Assembly: GCF_003550065.1 (NCBI RefSeq)
Contig: NZ_QXDC01000004.1
Span: 124,001 to 188,000 of the forward strand
DNA: 64,000 nucleotides
From: Hephaestia caeni
GTDB lineage: Bacteria > Pseudomonadota > Alphaproteobacteria > Sphingomonadales > Sphingomonadaceae
Reading direction: 5' to 3'
The notes under the pieces: generated by a model
Told to the model about the DNA's origin: nothing
Databases searched by the model: none
The model's input: the letters and a program-made list of their open reading frames with translations, nothing else
Part shown: piece by piece, positions 9,591 to 18,151 of the stretch
Layout: the number at the start of each line of letters is the position of its first letter
How positions within the stretch are numbered: position 1 is the stretch's first letter
Made by a program: the position numbers and the translations under genes

Positions 9591-9953
9591 TTATTTGTTC
9601 TCGTCGCGCCCGGTTACGCGGTTGATCGCGTCGCGGCCGAAATTGGCGATCATCTCGCCCACCTCGCGCGCCTGCGCCATCGATCGGCTGCCCTGCTCGC
9701 GCAGATACTCGCCCTGGACGTGCATCACCTCGGAAAGGTCGCGCGCTTTGGCGGCACGGCGCATCGCCTCGAACGCCTCGCGCGTGTTCTGTTCGGCCTG
9801 GTCGAGCAACTTCATGCCTAGGTCACTGCCGTGCCCCGCGATCCGCTCGCCAGAGGCACGCATCTTCTCGCCGGCCTCGCGGACCTTGTCGGTGATCCCG
9901 CTCGCGGCGGTCGTGCCCGCTTTGCCGGTGCCGGGTTTCTTCGCTTGTGCCAT
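9591..9953 (-). CDS. Phasin family protein
   Basis: Probable phasin, a small amphipathic protein that coats polyhydroxyalkanoate granules. It has 120 residues from the ATG at 9953, preceded by a strong Shine-Dalgarno (AGGAGGTAG); the longer open frame upstream lacks family character. It has a lysine/alanine-rich N-terminus and a long helix (GMKLLDQAEQNTREAFEAMR) continuing through SEVMHVQGEYLREQ, the phasin_2 pattern. No PHA synthase is in the window, so the granule link is inferred from the family. Confidence 0.82.
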   Translation of the reverse strand: MAQAKKPGTGKAGTTAASGITDKVREAGEKMRASGERIAGHGSDLGMKLLDQAEQNTREAFEAMRRAAKARDLSEVMHVQGEYLREQGSRSMAQAREVGEMIANFGRDAINRVTGRDENK

Positions 9954-10050
9954 CTCTACCTCCTGTCGGCCCGGATGCGGGCCTCGTCCCGCAGCGACGC
10001 GTGAAACGGGGGCAGGTTCCACCCTTGATCCCCGGCGCCGTCGCCGCCAC

Positions 10051-10635
10051 ATGGCATATATGCTGATCGAGACCGAGACCACGCCGAATCCGGCGACGCT
10101 GAAGTTCCTCCCCGGCCGCACCGTCATGGAGGCCGGCACCCGCGATTTCGCGAGCCCCGAAGAAGCCGACGCCTCGCCGCTCGCCGAGGCGCTGTTCGGC
10201 CTCGGCGACGTGACGGGCGTGTTCTTCGGCAAGGATTTCGTGTCGGTCACCGCCGCGCCCGGGGTCGAGTGGCGTGGGCTCAAGCCCGACGTGCTGGCGC
10301 TACTGCTCGATCATTTCTCGGCCAATATGCCGCTGTTCAAGCCGGGCTCGGCCGCCGCGATCAGCGTGCCCGGCGACGACACCAGCTATGGCGACGATCC
10401 CGCCGATGCCGATATCGTCGAGCAGATCAAGGATCTGATCGACACCCGCGTGCGCCCCGCGGTCGCCAATGACGGCGGGGACATCATCTATCGCGGGTTC
10501 GACAAGGGGAAGGTCTTCCTCCAGATGCAGGGCGCCTGCTCGGGCTGCCCTTCCTCGACCGCGACCTTGAAGAACGGGATCGAGCAACTGCTCAAATATT
10601 ACGTGCCCGAAGTCACCGAAGTCCGCTCGATCTGA
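10051..10635 (+). CDS. nfuA: NifU family Fe-S scaffold/carrier protein (Nfu)
   Basis: Fe-S cluster carrier that delivers 4Fe-4S clusters to target enzymes. It has 194 residues. The N-terminal Nfu_N domain begins with ETTPNPATLKFLPG and the C-terminal NifU domain carries the cluster motif GACSGCPSS (Cys163, Cys166). This domain order matches alphaproteobacterial and mitochondrial Nfu1. The ATG at 10051 is chosen because ETETTPNP follows at the usual distance; ATG 10060 is also possible. Candidate Fe-S clients in the window include miaB, bioB and nth. Confidence 0.94.
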   Translation: MAYMLIETETTPNPATLKFLPGRTVMEAGTRDFASPEEADASPLAEALFGLGDVTGVFFGKDFVSVTAAPGVEWRGLKPDVLALLLDHFSANMPLFKPGSAAAISVPGDDTSYGDDPADADIVEQIKDLIDTRVRPAVANDGGDIIYRGFDKGKVFLQMQGACSGCPSSTATLKNGIEQLLKYYVPEVTEVRSI

Positions 10636-10664
10636 TCCCCAACCCCAGGACGACAGGGAACCCG

Positions 10665-11264
10665 ATGGGCGAGAAGCTATCCGATTCCGCGCTCGACACG
10701 ATCTTTCGTACCGCGCGCACCTATAACGGCTACACCGACGAACCCGTCACGCAAGACCAGATCCGGCAGATCTACGACCTGCTCAAGATGGGGCCGACAT
10801 CGGCCAACCAGCAGCCCGCGCGCTTCGTGTGGCTGCTGAGCCAGGAAGCGAAGGACACGCTCGCCGCGTGCGCGACGGGCACCAATCCGGACAAGATCAG
10901 GAAAGCGCCCGCCGCGGTCGTGATCGGCATGGACGAGCATTTCCATGATCACCTACCGTTCCTCTTTCCCCATACCGACGCCAAAAGCTGGTTCGAGGGC
11001 GACGCCAAAGCGGCGCTGCGCCACGATCACGCGTTCCGCAATTCGTCGCTCCAGGGCGCCTATCTGCTGATCGCCGCGCGCGCGATCGGGCTCGACACCG
11101 GCCCGATGTCGGGTTTCGATCCCGATGCCGTGAACAAGGCGTTCTTCGCCGATCAGCCGAACGTGACGGTGAACTTCATCGCCACGCTGGGCCACGGCGA
11201 TCCGGCGACGATCTTCGGCCGCAGCCCGCGCCCCGATTTCGAAAGATTCAACCGGGTCGATTGA
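10665..11264 (+). CDS. Malonic semialdehyde reductase RutE/HadB-like nitroreductase family protein
   Basis: FMN-dependent NAD(P)H oxidoreductase of 199 residues. LKMGPTSANQQPARFVWL and GAYLLIAARAIGLDTGPMSGFD are hallmarks of the RutE/HadB subgroup, which reduces malonic semialdehyde to 3-hydroxypropionate in uracil degradation. No other rut genes are nearby, so the physiological substrate is uncertain. It follows nfuA by 29 bp on the same strand and precedes tsaB. Confidence 0.9.
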   Translation: MGEKLSDSALDTIFRTARTYNGYTDEPVTQDQIRQIYDLLKMGPTSANQQPARFVWLLSQEAKDTLAACATGTNPDKIRKAPAAVVIGMDEHFHDHLPFLFPHTDAKSWFEGDAKAALRHDHAFRNSSLQGAYLLIAARAIGLDTGPMSGFDPDAVNKAFFADQPNVTVNFIATLGHGDPATIFGRSPRPDFERFNRVD

Positions 11265-11271
11265 CGCGATC

Positions 11272-11335
11272 CGTCACGCCGGCGAAGGCTGGAATCTTTC
11301 GACAACTGGAGATGCCAGCCTTCGCTGGCATGACG
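11272..11335. repeat. REP-like inverted pair, family B
   Basis: Two units, CGTCACGCCGGCGAAGGCTGG and the complementary CCAGCCTTCGCTGGCATGACG, face each other with a 22-bp gap. The element fills the space between the nitroreductase and tsaB and creates a spurious N-terminal extension of the tsaB reading frame. Related copies are at 14311, 28444, 29804 and 34341. Confidence 0.85.
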
Positions 11336-11338
11336 ATC

Positions 11339-11956
11339 ATGGCCCTTACTCTCGTCATCGATACCGCGACGGCGGCCTGCTCGGTCGCGCTGATCGACGA
11401 TGGCCATGTCGTGGCCGAGCGACACGAGATCGTCGGGCGCGGCCATGCCGAGCGGCTGCTGCCGATGATCGCCGAACTGCCCGATGGTGGGCGCGCCGAT
11501 ACGATCCTCGTCGATGTCGGGCCGGGCAGCTTCACCGGCACGCGCGTCGGCATCGCGGCGGCGCGCGGGCTCGCGATCGGCTGGCGCGTGCCGGTCACCG
11601 GCTATTCCTCCACCGCGCTCCTCGCCGCCGCCGAATTCGCGCGCGATCCCGCGCTGGCGCGGCTTGCCGTCGTGCTCGAGGGCGGGCATGGCGAGGTCTT
11701 CATGCAGCCCTTCTCGCGCCCGATTCTTGCCGATGCCGCGCTCGCGTCGCTCGCGCCCGAGGCGGCGCGCGCGCTGATCGAGGGCCGTCGCGCGATCGGC
11801 AGCGGGATCGGATGGCTGGGCGCGCTCACCGATGCGCGCGACGCGCTGCCCCGTGCCGCCCAGGCGATGCTGCTGCCGTCGGCGTTGCGCGTACTGGCGC
11901 CAAGCCCGATCTACGGCCGCCCGCCCGATGCGGTGCCGCAGCAGCCCCGCACATGA
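11339..11956 (+). CDS. tsaB: tRNA threonylcarbamoyladenosine synthesis protein TsaB
   Basis: Partner of TsaD in making the t6A37 modification of ANN-decoding tRNAs. It has 205 residues from the ATG at 11339 (MALTLVIDTATAACSVAL); the longer frame from 11261 merely translates a REP element. LVDVGPGSFTGTRVGIAAARGLAIG is the conserved ASKHA-fold signature. Its stop overlaps the rimI start (ATGA), a common tsaB-rimI pairing in proteobacteria. Confidence 0.95.
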   Translation: MALTLVIDTATAACSVALIDDGHVVAERHEIVGRGHAERLLPMIAELPDGGRADTILVDVGPGSFTGTRVGIAAARGLAIGWRVPVTGYSSTALLAAAEFARDPALARLAVVLEGGHGEVFMQPFSRPILADAALASLAPEAARALIEGRRAIGSGIGWLGALTDARDALPRAAQAMLLPSALRVLAPSPIYGRPPDAVPQQPRT

Positions 11957-12429
11957 GCGCCACGCTCACCCAGGTCACGCTGCGCCGGGGCGGGATCGAT
12001 GATCTCGCGCTCGTCGAGCCGATCATGCGGGCCGCATTTGATCCGCGCTACGGCGAGGCGTGGACGCGCAGCCAGTGCGCCGGGGTGATGGCGATGCCCG
12101 GCGTCACGCTGACGATTGCCGAACTCGACGGCCGCGTCGCGGGCTTCGCGATCGCGCGCACGATCATGGACGAGGCCGAACTGCTGCTGCTCGCGGTCGA
12201 CCCCGCACGGCGCCGGCGCGGTATCGGCCGGGCGTTGCTGCGCTCGGTCATCGCCGACGGCGAATCGCGGGGAATTGCGAAAATTCATCTCGAAGTGCGG
12301 GCAAGCAACGGCGCGATCGCGCTCTATCGGCAAACGGGATTCGAGAAGATCGGCGAACGGCGGGATTATTATCGCGGGACGAACGGCAAGTTGTTCGACG
12401 CGCATACGTTTATGCGAATGCTGCGCTGA
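11953..12429 (+). CDS. rimI: Ribosomal protein alanine N-acetyltransferase RimI (GNAT family)
   Basis: GNAT acetyltransferase of 158 residues, in other bacteria the N-terminal acetylase of ribosomal protein S18. The acetyl-CoA-binding motif A is visible as RRRGIGRALLRS, preceded by the AELLLLAVDP strand and followed by HLEVRASNGAIALYRQTGFEKIG, a typical RimI ending. Start overlaps tsaB by 4 bp, indicating coupling. Other GNAT activities cannot be excluded, but the tsaB linkage favours RimI. Confidence 0.92.
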   Translation: MSATLTQVTLRRGGIDDLALVEPIMRAAFDPRYGEAWTRSQCAGVMAMPGVTLTIAELDGRVAGFAIARTIMDEAELLLLAVDPARRRRGIGRALLRSVIADGESRGIAKIHLEVRASNGAIALYRQTGFEKIGERRDYYRGTNGKLFDAHTFMRMLR

Positions 12430-12537
12430 CGTCATGATTTCGGGACAAAACTTCGCTTGCACGGCGCACCCGTTCGCTTGATAGAAGCCGGTATGCCTGT
12501 TTTCCCTAGATAGGCAGTACGGGTCGAAAGGAACGAA

Positions 12538-12960
12538 ATGGATACCGATACCGAAATGCACGAGACACTGGTTACGCTGACCGCGGATATTGTCGCCGCC
12601 CATGTCAGCAACAACAGCGTCGCGGTTTCCGACCTTCCGTTGATCATCCAGAACGTCCACGGGGCGCTTTCCGCGCTCGGTACGCCCACTGAAGAGCCGC
12701 CGGTCAAGCAGGAACCTGCCGTTTCGATCCGTTCTTCGGTAAAGCCGGACTATATCGTCTGTCTCGAGGACGGGAAAAAGCTCAAGATGCTCAAGCGGCA
12801 TCTGATGACGCACTATCAGATGACCCCCGAACAATATCGTCAGAAGTGGAACCTGCCTGCCGACTATCCGATGGTCGCGCCCAGCTATGCGGAGCAGCGC
12901 CGCATGCTCGCGAAGAAGATCGGGCTCGGCACCAAGACGAAGCGCCGCAAGACGCGCTGA
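12538..12960 (+). CDS. MucR/Ros family zinc-finger transcriptional regulator with Cys-Asp-His-His site
   Basis: Prokaryotic zinc-finger DNA-binding protein of 140 residues; relatives control exopolysaccharide, motility and cell-cycle genes in Alphaproteobacteria and bind AT-rich sites. The finger reads C75-x2-D78-x9-H88-x3-H92 ([19 protein letters not shown]), so Asp replaces the second Cys. Cys-Asp-His2 coordination is known in some Ros/MucR members. [21 protein letters not shown] is the conserved C-terminal part, ending in a basic tail. A long palindrome begins 7 bp after the stop, and fur follows. Confidence 0.94.
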   Translation: MDTDTEMHETLVTLTADIVAAHVSNNSVAVSDLPLIIQNVHGALSALGTPTEEPPVKQEPAVSIRSSVKPDYIVCLEDGKKLKMLKRHLMTHYQMTPEQYRQKWNLPADYPMVAPSYAEQRRMLAKKIGLGTKTKRRKTR

Positions 12961-12966
12961 TCTGTC

Positions 12967-13053
12967 GCGGCGCCGGCCCGCTCCCCCACCCGGCCATCCA
13001 ACGCCAGTATTCTACGGGTGGCTGGATGGGGGAGCGGGCCGGCGCCGCCTTTT
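12967..13053 (+). repeat. Long palindromic element, copy 1 (terminator-like)
   Basis: About 83-bp palindrome with outer arms GCGGCGCCGGCCCGCTCCCCC and its complement, followed by CTTTT. The inner arm pairs with a few G-T wobbles and C-A mismatches. It probably terminates mucR transcription. Sister copies are at 20411 and 22526. Confidence 0.85.
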
Positions 13054-13128
13054 CGTGCGATAGCGCGACAACAACGCTCTTGTTGCGAGTCGGTCGCCCT
13101 TGGCCCCCGCACGATATGGCATTACATC

Positions 13129-13557
13129 ATGGCTATGCCGCGCAAGATCGATCTCGAAGCCCTGTGCAACGAAAAGGGCCTCCGCATCACCGAGCAGCGT
13201 CGCGTTATCGCGCGCGTGCTCTCCGACGCCGACGACCATCCCGATGTCGAGAAGGTCTATGAACGCGCCTCGGCGATCGATCCGGGCATCTCGATCGCGA
13301 CCGTCTACCGCACGGTGCGGCTGTTCGAGGAGGCGGGCATCCTCGATCGCCACGATTTCGGCGACGGCCGCTCGCGCTACGAGCCCGCGCCCGAATCGCA
13401 CCACGATCACCTGATCGACGTCGAGACCGGCAAGGTGCTCGAATTCGTCGATCCCGAGCTTGAGCAGCTCCAGAAGCAGATCGCGGAGCGGCTGGGCTTC
13501 CGCCTCGTCGATCACCGCATGGAGCTTTATGGCGTCGCACTCGATCGCAAGAATTGA
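13129..13557 (+). CDS. fur: Fur family transcriptional regulator
   Basis: Iron-responsive winged-helix repressor of 142 residues from the ATG at 13129; the longer frame would begin inside the palindrome. LCNEKGLRITEQRRVIARVL, HPDVEKVYERA and SIATVYRTVRLFEEAGIL form the DNA-binding domain; SHHDHLIDVETGKVLEFVD carries metal-ligand histidines. No CxxC zinc pair is present, as in several alphaproteobacterial Fur proteins. The acyltransferase gene starts 29 bp inside its 3-prime end. Confidence 0.93.
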   Translation: MAMPRKIDLEALCNEKGLRITEQRRVIARVLSDADDHPDVEKVYERASAIDPGISIATVYRTVRLFEEAGILDRHDFGDGRSRYEPAPESHHDHLIDVETGKVLEFVDPELEQLQKQIAERLGFRLVDHRMELYGVALDRKN

Positions 13558-14299
13558 CGTCGCCGGCCGGATAAGGATCGGCCTGAGGCTCGCGGGCCTC
13601 GTCCTCGCCCTCATCGCCTGCGTCGCCGCCCACGGCCTGTGGCGGCTGTTCCGCCTGCCCTCGCCCTGGCCGCGCTGGTTCCTCGGCGGCGCCGCGCGCA
13701 TCTGCGGCGTGCGCCGGCACGATGTCGGCCGGGCGATGCGGCGCGACGTGATCTTCCTCGCCAACCATACGAGCTGGCTCGACATCCTCGTGCTTGCCGG
13801 CGGCACCGGCACCGCCTTCGTCGCCAAGGCGGAGCTGCAAGGCGTCTCGCTGATCGGCTGGCTGTGCACCTTGAACCACACGATCTTCGTCGCGCGCACC
13901 GATCGGATGGGGATCGCCGCCCAGATCGCCGACCTCCACGACGCGCTTGCCCAGGCATGGCCGGTGACGATCTTCCCCGAAGGCACGACCAGCGGCGCCG
14001 ACGAATTGCTTGCCTTCAAGGCTTCACTGCTCGCGGTCCTCGAACCACCACCGCCCGGCGTGATGGTGCAGCCCGTCCTGCTCGATTACGGCACCGGCGC
14101 CCGCGCGGTGGAGTGGCTCGGCGACGAGACCGGCCAGGCCAACGCGCTCCGCATCCTCGCGCGGCGCGGCAGCTTCGCGGTGCGGGTGGCGTATCTCCCC
14201 CCCTTCGACCCCGCCGACCACGCCGGCCGCAAGGGCATCGCCGCGGAGGCGCGAAGGCGCATCGCCGAGGCGATGGGGCTTCCCGCAAGCGACGACTAG
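13529..14299 (+). CDS. Lysophospholipid acyltransferase family protein (PlsC-like)
   Basis: Membrane-associated 1-acyl-sn-glycerol-3-phosphate acyltransferase-type enzyme of phospholipid synthesis, 256 residues. An N-terminal hydrophobic helix (LAGLVLALIACVAAHGLW) precedes the catalytic HX4D motif NHTSWLD (His80, Asp85) and the glycerol-phosphate-binding FPEGTTS. The start at 13529 overlaps the fur reading frame by 29 bp, so translation is probably coupled. The fur-plsC-miaB order recurs in sphingomonads as far as I know. Confidence 0.92.
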   Translation: MASHSIARIDVAGRIRIGLRLAGLVLALIACVAAHGLWRLFRLPSPWPRWFLGGAARICGVRRHDVGRAMRRDVIFLANHTSWLDILVLAGGTGTAFVAKAELQGVSLIGWLCTLNHTIFVARTDRMGIAAQIADLHDALAQAWPVTIFPEGTTSGADELLAFKASLLAVLEPPPPGVMVQPVLLDYGTGARAVEWLGDETGQANALRILARRGSFAVRVAYLPPFDPADHAGRKGIAAEARRRIAEAMGLPASDD

Positions 14300-14310
14300 C
14301 GCCCCAATTG

Positions 14311-14405
14311 CCGTCATGCCAGCGAAGGCTGGCATCCATGACTCTATCGGAAATAAGCGCGCTGCCTTGCTGGAGAGATAGACCCCAGCCTTCGCCGGGG
14401 TGACG
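14311..14405. repeat. REP-like inverted pair, family B
   Basis: CCGTCATGCCAGCGAAGGCTGG and its counterpart CCCCAGCCTTCGCCGGGGTGACG face each other across about 50 bp between the acyltransferase and miaB genes. Confidence 0.85.
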
Positions 14406-14482
14406 AAACTCGGAACGACCGCTTTCCACCAACAGCCACCCACCCTAGCCCCGACCCCCGCACCCGCGTATAGGCCGCCTCC

Positions 14483-15790
14483 ATGCCAAAGCCCGCCCCC
14501 AAGACCTTCGCCGTCAAGTCGTTCGGCTGCCAGATGAACGTCTATGACGGTGAGCGCATGGCCGAATTGATGGCGGCAGAGGGTCTGTCGCCCGCCGATG
14601 CCGCCGACGCCGATCTGGTCGTGCTCAACACCTGCCACATCCGCGAACGCGCGACCGAGAAGGTCTATTCGGATATCGGCCGCCTCAGGAAGCACGGTGA
14701 TCCGATGATCGCGGTGGCGGGCTGCGTCGCGCAGGCCGAGGGCGAGGAAATTTTCGCGCGCGCGCATGTCGACGTGGTCGTCGGCCCGCAAGCATATCAC
14801 AACCTGCCCAGGCTCGTCGCCGACGCCGCTGCCGGTCGCCCCGCGCTCGATACCGACATGCCGGTCGCGTCGAAATTCGGGGCACTCCCCGCGCGCCGCA
14901 AGGTAGGGCCGTCGGCGTTCCTCACCGTCCAGGAAGGCTGCGACAAATTCTGCACCTATTGCGTCGTGCCCTACACGCGCGGCGCCGAGGTCTCGCGCGC
15001 GTTCGCCGCGATCGTCGACGAGGCGAAGGCGCTGGTCGATGCAGGCGCGAAGGAGATCACGCTGCTCGGCCAGAACGTCAACGCGTGGGCGGATGCGGAC
15101 GGGCGCGGGCTCGATCACCTGATCCGCGCGCTCGACCGGATCGAGGGGCTGGCACGCATCCGCTACACCACCAGCCACCCCAACGACATGACGGAGGGAC
15201 TGATCGACGCGCATGCGCAGGTCGAGCGGCTGATGCCGTTCCTCCACCTGCCCGTGCAATCGGGCAGCAGCCGCATCCTCAAGGCGATGAACCGCAGCCA
15301 TACGCGCGACAGCTATCTGCGCGTGCTCGACAAGGTCCGCGCCGCGCGGCCCGATATCGCGCTGTCGGGCGATTTCATCGTCGGCTTCCCCGGCGAGACC
15401 GACGCCGATTTCGAGGAGACGCTGCGCCTCGTCGACGAGGTGCGCTACGCGCAGGCGTTCAGCTTCAAATACTCGCCCCGGCCCGGCACCCCCGCCGCCG
15501 AGATGGCCGATCAGATCGCGCCCGAGGTCATGGACGAACGGCTCCAGCGGCTCCAGGCCGCGATCAACCGCGATCAACTCGCCTTCAACGAGGCAAGCGT
15601 CGGCCGCCATTGCCCGATCCTGATCGAACGCAAGGGCAAGCTGCCCGGCCAGATGCTCGGCAAGTCGCCCTGGCTGCAATCGGTCCACCTGATCACCGAC
15701 GCGCGCGTCGGCGACATGGTCGAGGTGACGATCGAGAGCGCCGGCCCCAATTCGGTGGGCGGCGTAGAGCGGCTGCGCGCCGCCGCCTGA
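14483..15790 (+). CDS. miaB: tRNA-2-methylthio-N6-dimethylallyladenosine synthase MiaB
   Basis: Radical-SAM methylthiotransferase that adds the methylthio group to i6A37 in tRNAs; 435 residues, the usual length. The N-terminal UPF0004 domain has cluster cysteines at SFGCQMN (Cys16), NTCHIRE (Cys51) and AGCVAQAEG. The radical SAM motif is [10 protein letters not shown]-terminal TRAM domain follows ([17 protein letters not shown]). It leads the miaB-phoH-ybeY-corC order typical of Alphaproteobacteria, but with a 696-bp gap before phoH. Confidence 0.97.
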   Translation: MPKPAPKTFAVKSFGCQMNVYDGERMAELMAAEGLSPADAADADLVVLNTCHIRERATEKVYSDIGRLRKHGDPMIAVAGCVAQAEGEEIFARAHVDVVVGPQAYHNLPRLVADAAAGRPALDTDMPVASKFGALPARRKVGPSAFLTVQEGCDKFCTYCVVPYTRGAEVSRAFAAIVDEAKALVDAGAKEITLLGQNVNAWADADGRGLDHLIRALDRIEGLARIRYTTSHPNDMTEGLIDAHAQVERLMPFLHLPVQSGSSRILKAMNRSHTRDSYLRVLDKVRAARPDIALSGDFIVGFPGETDADFEETLRLVDEVRYAQAFSFKYSPRPGTPAAEMADQIAPEVMDERLQRLQAAINRDQLAFNEASVGRHCPILIERKGKLPGQMLGKSPWLQSVHLITDARVGDMVEVTIESAGPNSVGGVERLRAAA

Positions 15791-16486
15791 ACCGGCAGCC
15801 GACTCGAGAGCCAGCGTGCCGCCGCGGCTTTTCGCACGCAAAAGTGACAATGCCGCCACGCGTTCGACAATAGTCGACCAGATGTGTCTGGCCGTCGACG
15901 AATCACCGCCGCCCGTGCGATCTAGATCGACCCGCCGCCCGGCCTCGCAATATCGATTTCCGCCACCGTCGTTCGCGCAGTTGCGAAAATAAAATTATTA
16001 ATCAACACGTTCCCGGCACCGCATTCGCCCATCCCGTCGCCGAGCCGGCGTCGGCCCGGGCGGAGTGCCGGATCGGCCTCGAACGTGGGCGGACTTGACG
16101 TTTTTACAGAGATGCTTAGGGCAGCCGGAGAGACACGCCTCTGAGAAGGGTTGCCTCAGAGAGCCCTTTAAGGCTCCCCCTTTGAGTTGTGTTTCCGGTG
16201 GATGGGTTCGCCGAGGCGAACCCCAGACGTCTTGCGTTCCCATCCACCGTTAGCCGGTCGGGCTATCGGCGGTGCGGCATCCCTGCCACGCTTGTGCGCA
16301 AAGGTTGTGGCTGGCGCGTGCAAGCCCTGTCCTATACGCGTGCGCTCTGCCACACTCGCCCCGGATGAGTCTCGCCACCCCCTTCGCCAGCGCCTGCGGA
16401 ACCCACGTCCGCCCCCGCCGTTCGGTCGTGGGAGCGATGGCGCGCCAGACCGTCAACTGGGTCAACTTAGCCCCCGAAAGGACCGC
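15791..16486. other. Long intergenic region between miaB and phoH with stem-loop cluster
   Basis: No convincing coding region in 696 bp. An AT-rich patch at about 15985-16000 stands out. TTGACG at 16096 could be a -35 box. Downstream lie CTCTGAG-N9-CTCAGAG, AGCC-CTTTAA-GGCT, and a larger hairpin with arms GGTGGATGGG and CCCATCCACC enclosing TTCGCCGAGGCGAA. This could be a small RNA gene or the long phoH leader. I recognise no RNA family. Confidence 0.45.
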
Positions 16487-17488
16487 ATGAGCCGCAAGCC
16501 CGTTCCCGCCCAATCGGGCGATCGTTCTCGCCTCGAGGTAGCGTTCGACAAGCCGCAACTGCTCAGCGTCCTCTTCGGCCAATATGATCAGAATCTGGTG
16601 GCGCTCGAAAACCGGCTCGGCGTCTACATCACCGCGCGGGGGAATCGCGTCGGCCTCGAAGGCGCGGCCGAGAATGTCGCCCTGGCGCGCGACGTGCTGA
16701 GCGATCTCTACAAGCGCATCCAGCGCGGCGAGGAGATCGATACCGGCCTTGTCGACGCCGCGATCGCGATGGCCTCCGAACCCGAACTCGACGGCATCGT
16801 CCGCGCCGAGGCGGGCGATCGCGCGCCCTCGATCATGATCCGCACGCGCAAGAAGACGATCGTCCCGCGTACGCCGATGCAGGCGCATTACATGCGCGAA
16901 CTGGTAGCGAACGACATGATCTTCGCGCTCGGCCCGGCGGGCACGGGCAAGACCTATGTCGCGGTGGCGCAGGCGGTGGCGCAGCTCATCACCGGCAGCG
17001 TCCAGCGCCTCATCCTCTCGCGTCCCGCGGTCGAGGCGGGCGAGCGGCTGGGCTTCCTGCCCGGCGACATGAAGGAGAAGGTCGATCCCTATCTCCGCCC
17101 CTTGTACGACGCGCTCTACGATTGCATGCCGCCCGAACAGGTCGAACGGCGGATCGCGAGCGGCGAGATCGAGATCGCGCCGATCGCCTTCATGCGCGGC
17201 CGCACGCTCGCCGACGCCTTCGTCATCCTCGACGAGGCGCAGAACACCACACCCGCGCAGATGAAGATGTTTCTGACGCGCTTCGGCCAGAACAGCCGGA
17301 TGGTGATCTGCGGCGATCCGCGTCAGGTCGATCTGCCCGGCGGGGTCGCCGCCTCCGGGCTCGCCGATGCGACCGCGCGCCTGGAAGGGATCGAGGGCAT
17401 TGCGATGGTCCGCTTCACCGCCGCCGACGTCGTGCGCCACCCCATCGTCGGCCGCATCGTCGAGGCATATGAAGGGGTGGACGCATGA
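16487..17488 (+). CDS. PhoH family ATPase
   Basis: PhoH-like P-loop ATPase of 333 residues, linked to RNA metabolism through its constant neighbour YbeY; the true activity of PhoH is not settled. An N-terminal KH-like segment (ENRLGVYITARGNRVGLEG) precedes Walker A GPAGTGKT (about 150-157), AFVILDEAQNTTPAQMKMFLTRFG (Walker B region) and VICGDPRQVDLPGG. The start at 16487 follows GAAAGGA; the frame open to 16187 is leader sequence. Followed by a REP unit and ybeY. Confidence 0.94.
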   Translation: MSRKPVPAQSGDRSRLEVAFDKPQLLSVLFGQYDQNLVALENRLGVYITARGNRVGLEGAAENVALARDVLSDLYKRIQRGEEIDTGLVDAAIAMASEPELDGIVRAEAGDRAPSIMIRTRKKTIVPRTPMQAHYMRELVANDMIFALGPAGTGKTYVAVAQAVAQLITGSVQRLILSRPAVEAGERLGFLPGDMKEKVDPYLRPLYDALYDCMPPEQVERRIASGEIEIAPIAFMRGRTLADAFVILDEAQNTTPAQMKMFLTRFGQNSRMVICGDPRQVDLPGGVAASGLADATARLEGIEGIAMVRFTAADVVRHPIVGRIVEAYEGVDA

Positions 17489-17506
17489 TGCCCGGCATCA
17501 ACGTCT

Positions 17507-17535
17507 CGGTTCGCCCTGAACCTGTCGAAGGGCCG
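17507..17535. repeat. Single REP-like unit, family A
   Basis: CGGTTCGCCCTGAACCTGTC continuing into GAAGGGCCG, an unpaired family A unit lying between phoH and ybeY, 20 bp before the ybeY start. Confidence 0.75.
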
Positions 17536-17555
17536 TCCACCTATGGGGTTCACCG

Positions 17556-18074
17556 ATGATCGAGGTCGAACTCGCCCGCGAATCCCCTTGGCCGTCCGCG
17601 ACCGACTGGGCCGCGCTTGCCCGCCGCGCCGCGACGGCGGCGATCGCGCGCACGCCGCACGGGCCGCTGATCGATACCCCTGCGCATATCGAGATTTCGC
17701 TGCGGCTGACCTCGGACGACGAGGTGCGCGGGCTCAACCGCGACTATCGCGGCAAGGATGCGCCGACCAACGTGCTCTCGTTCCCGATGGTCCAGCCCGA
17801 TCTGATCGAGGCGATCAGCGAGAATTCGGACGATGGCGAGGTGCTCCTCGGCGATATCGTGCTCGCGCATGGCGTCTGCGCGCGCGAGGCCGCCGAAAAG
17901 AAGCTTTCGACCGAGGATCACGCGGCGCATCTGATCGTCCACGGCACGCTCCACCTGCTGGGCTACGACCATATCGACGACCTGCAAGCCGAGGAAATGG
18001 AGGAGATCGAGCGTCAGGCGATGGCCGATCTGGGCCTTGCCGATCCCTATCTCGTCCGCGAGGACGAGGGGTAA
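17556..18074 (+). CDS. ybeY: rRNA maturation RNase YbeY
   Basis: Single-strand endoribonuclease in 16S rRNA 3-prime maturation and ribosome quality control. It has 172 residues. The zinc motif H3XH5XH is intact as HGTLHLLGYDH (His129, His133, His139), with NRDYRGKDAPTNVLSFPM upstream. Located between phoH and corC, a conserved order. A 20-bp gap and a REP unit separate it from phoH. Confidence 0.96.
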   Translation: MIEVELARESPWPSATDWAALARRAATAAIARTPHGPLIDTPAHIEISLRLTSDDEVRGLNRDYRGKDAPTNVLSFPMVQPDLIEAISENSDDGEVLLGDIVLAHGVCAREAAEKKLSTEDHAAHLIVHGTLHLLGYDHIDDLQAEEMEEIERQAMADLGLADPYLVREDEG

Positions 18075-18151
18075 ACCCACAAGCCCTCTTAACGAACCCG
18101 GCGCCGCGCCGCTATATGGCGGGCGCAACCCTGAGGAAATGACGACGACCA

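Noticed and set aside
11261..11338. N-terminal extension of TsaB
   Set aside because: The extra residues are the translation of a REP element; MALTLVIDTATA is the family start.
15998..16243. 81-residue minus-strand frame between miaB and phoH
   Set aside because: Low-quality composition, and it overlaps the stem-loops; better explained as noncoding.
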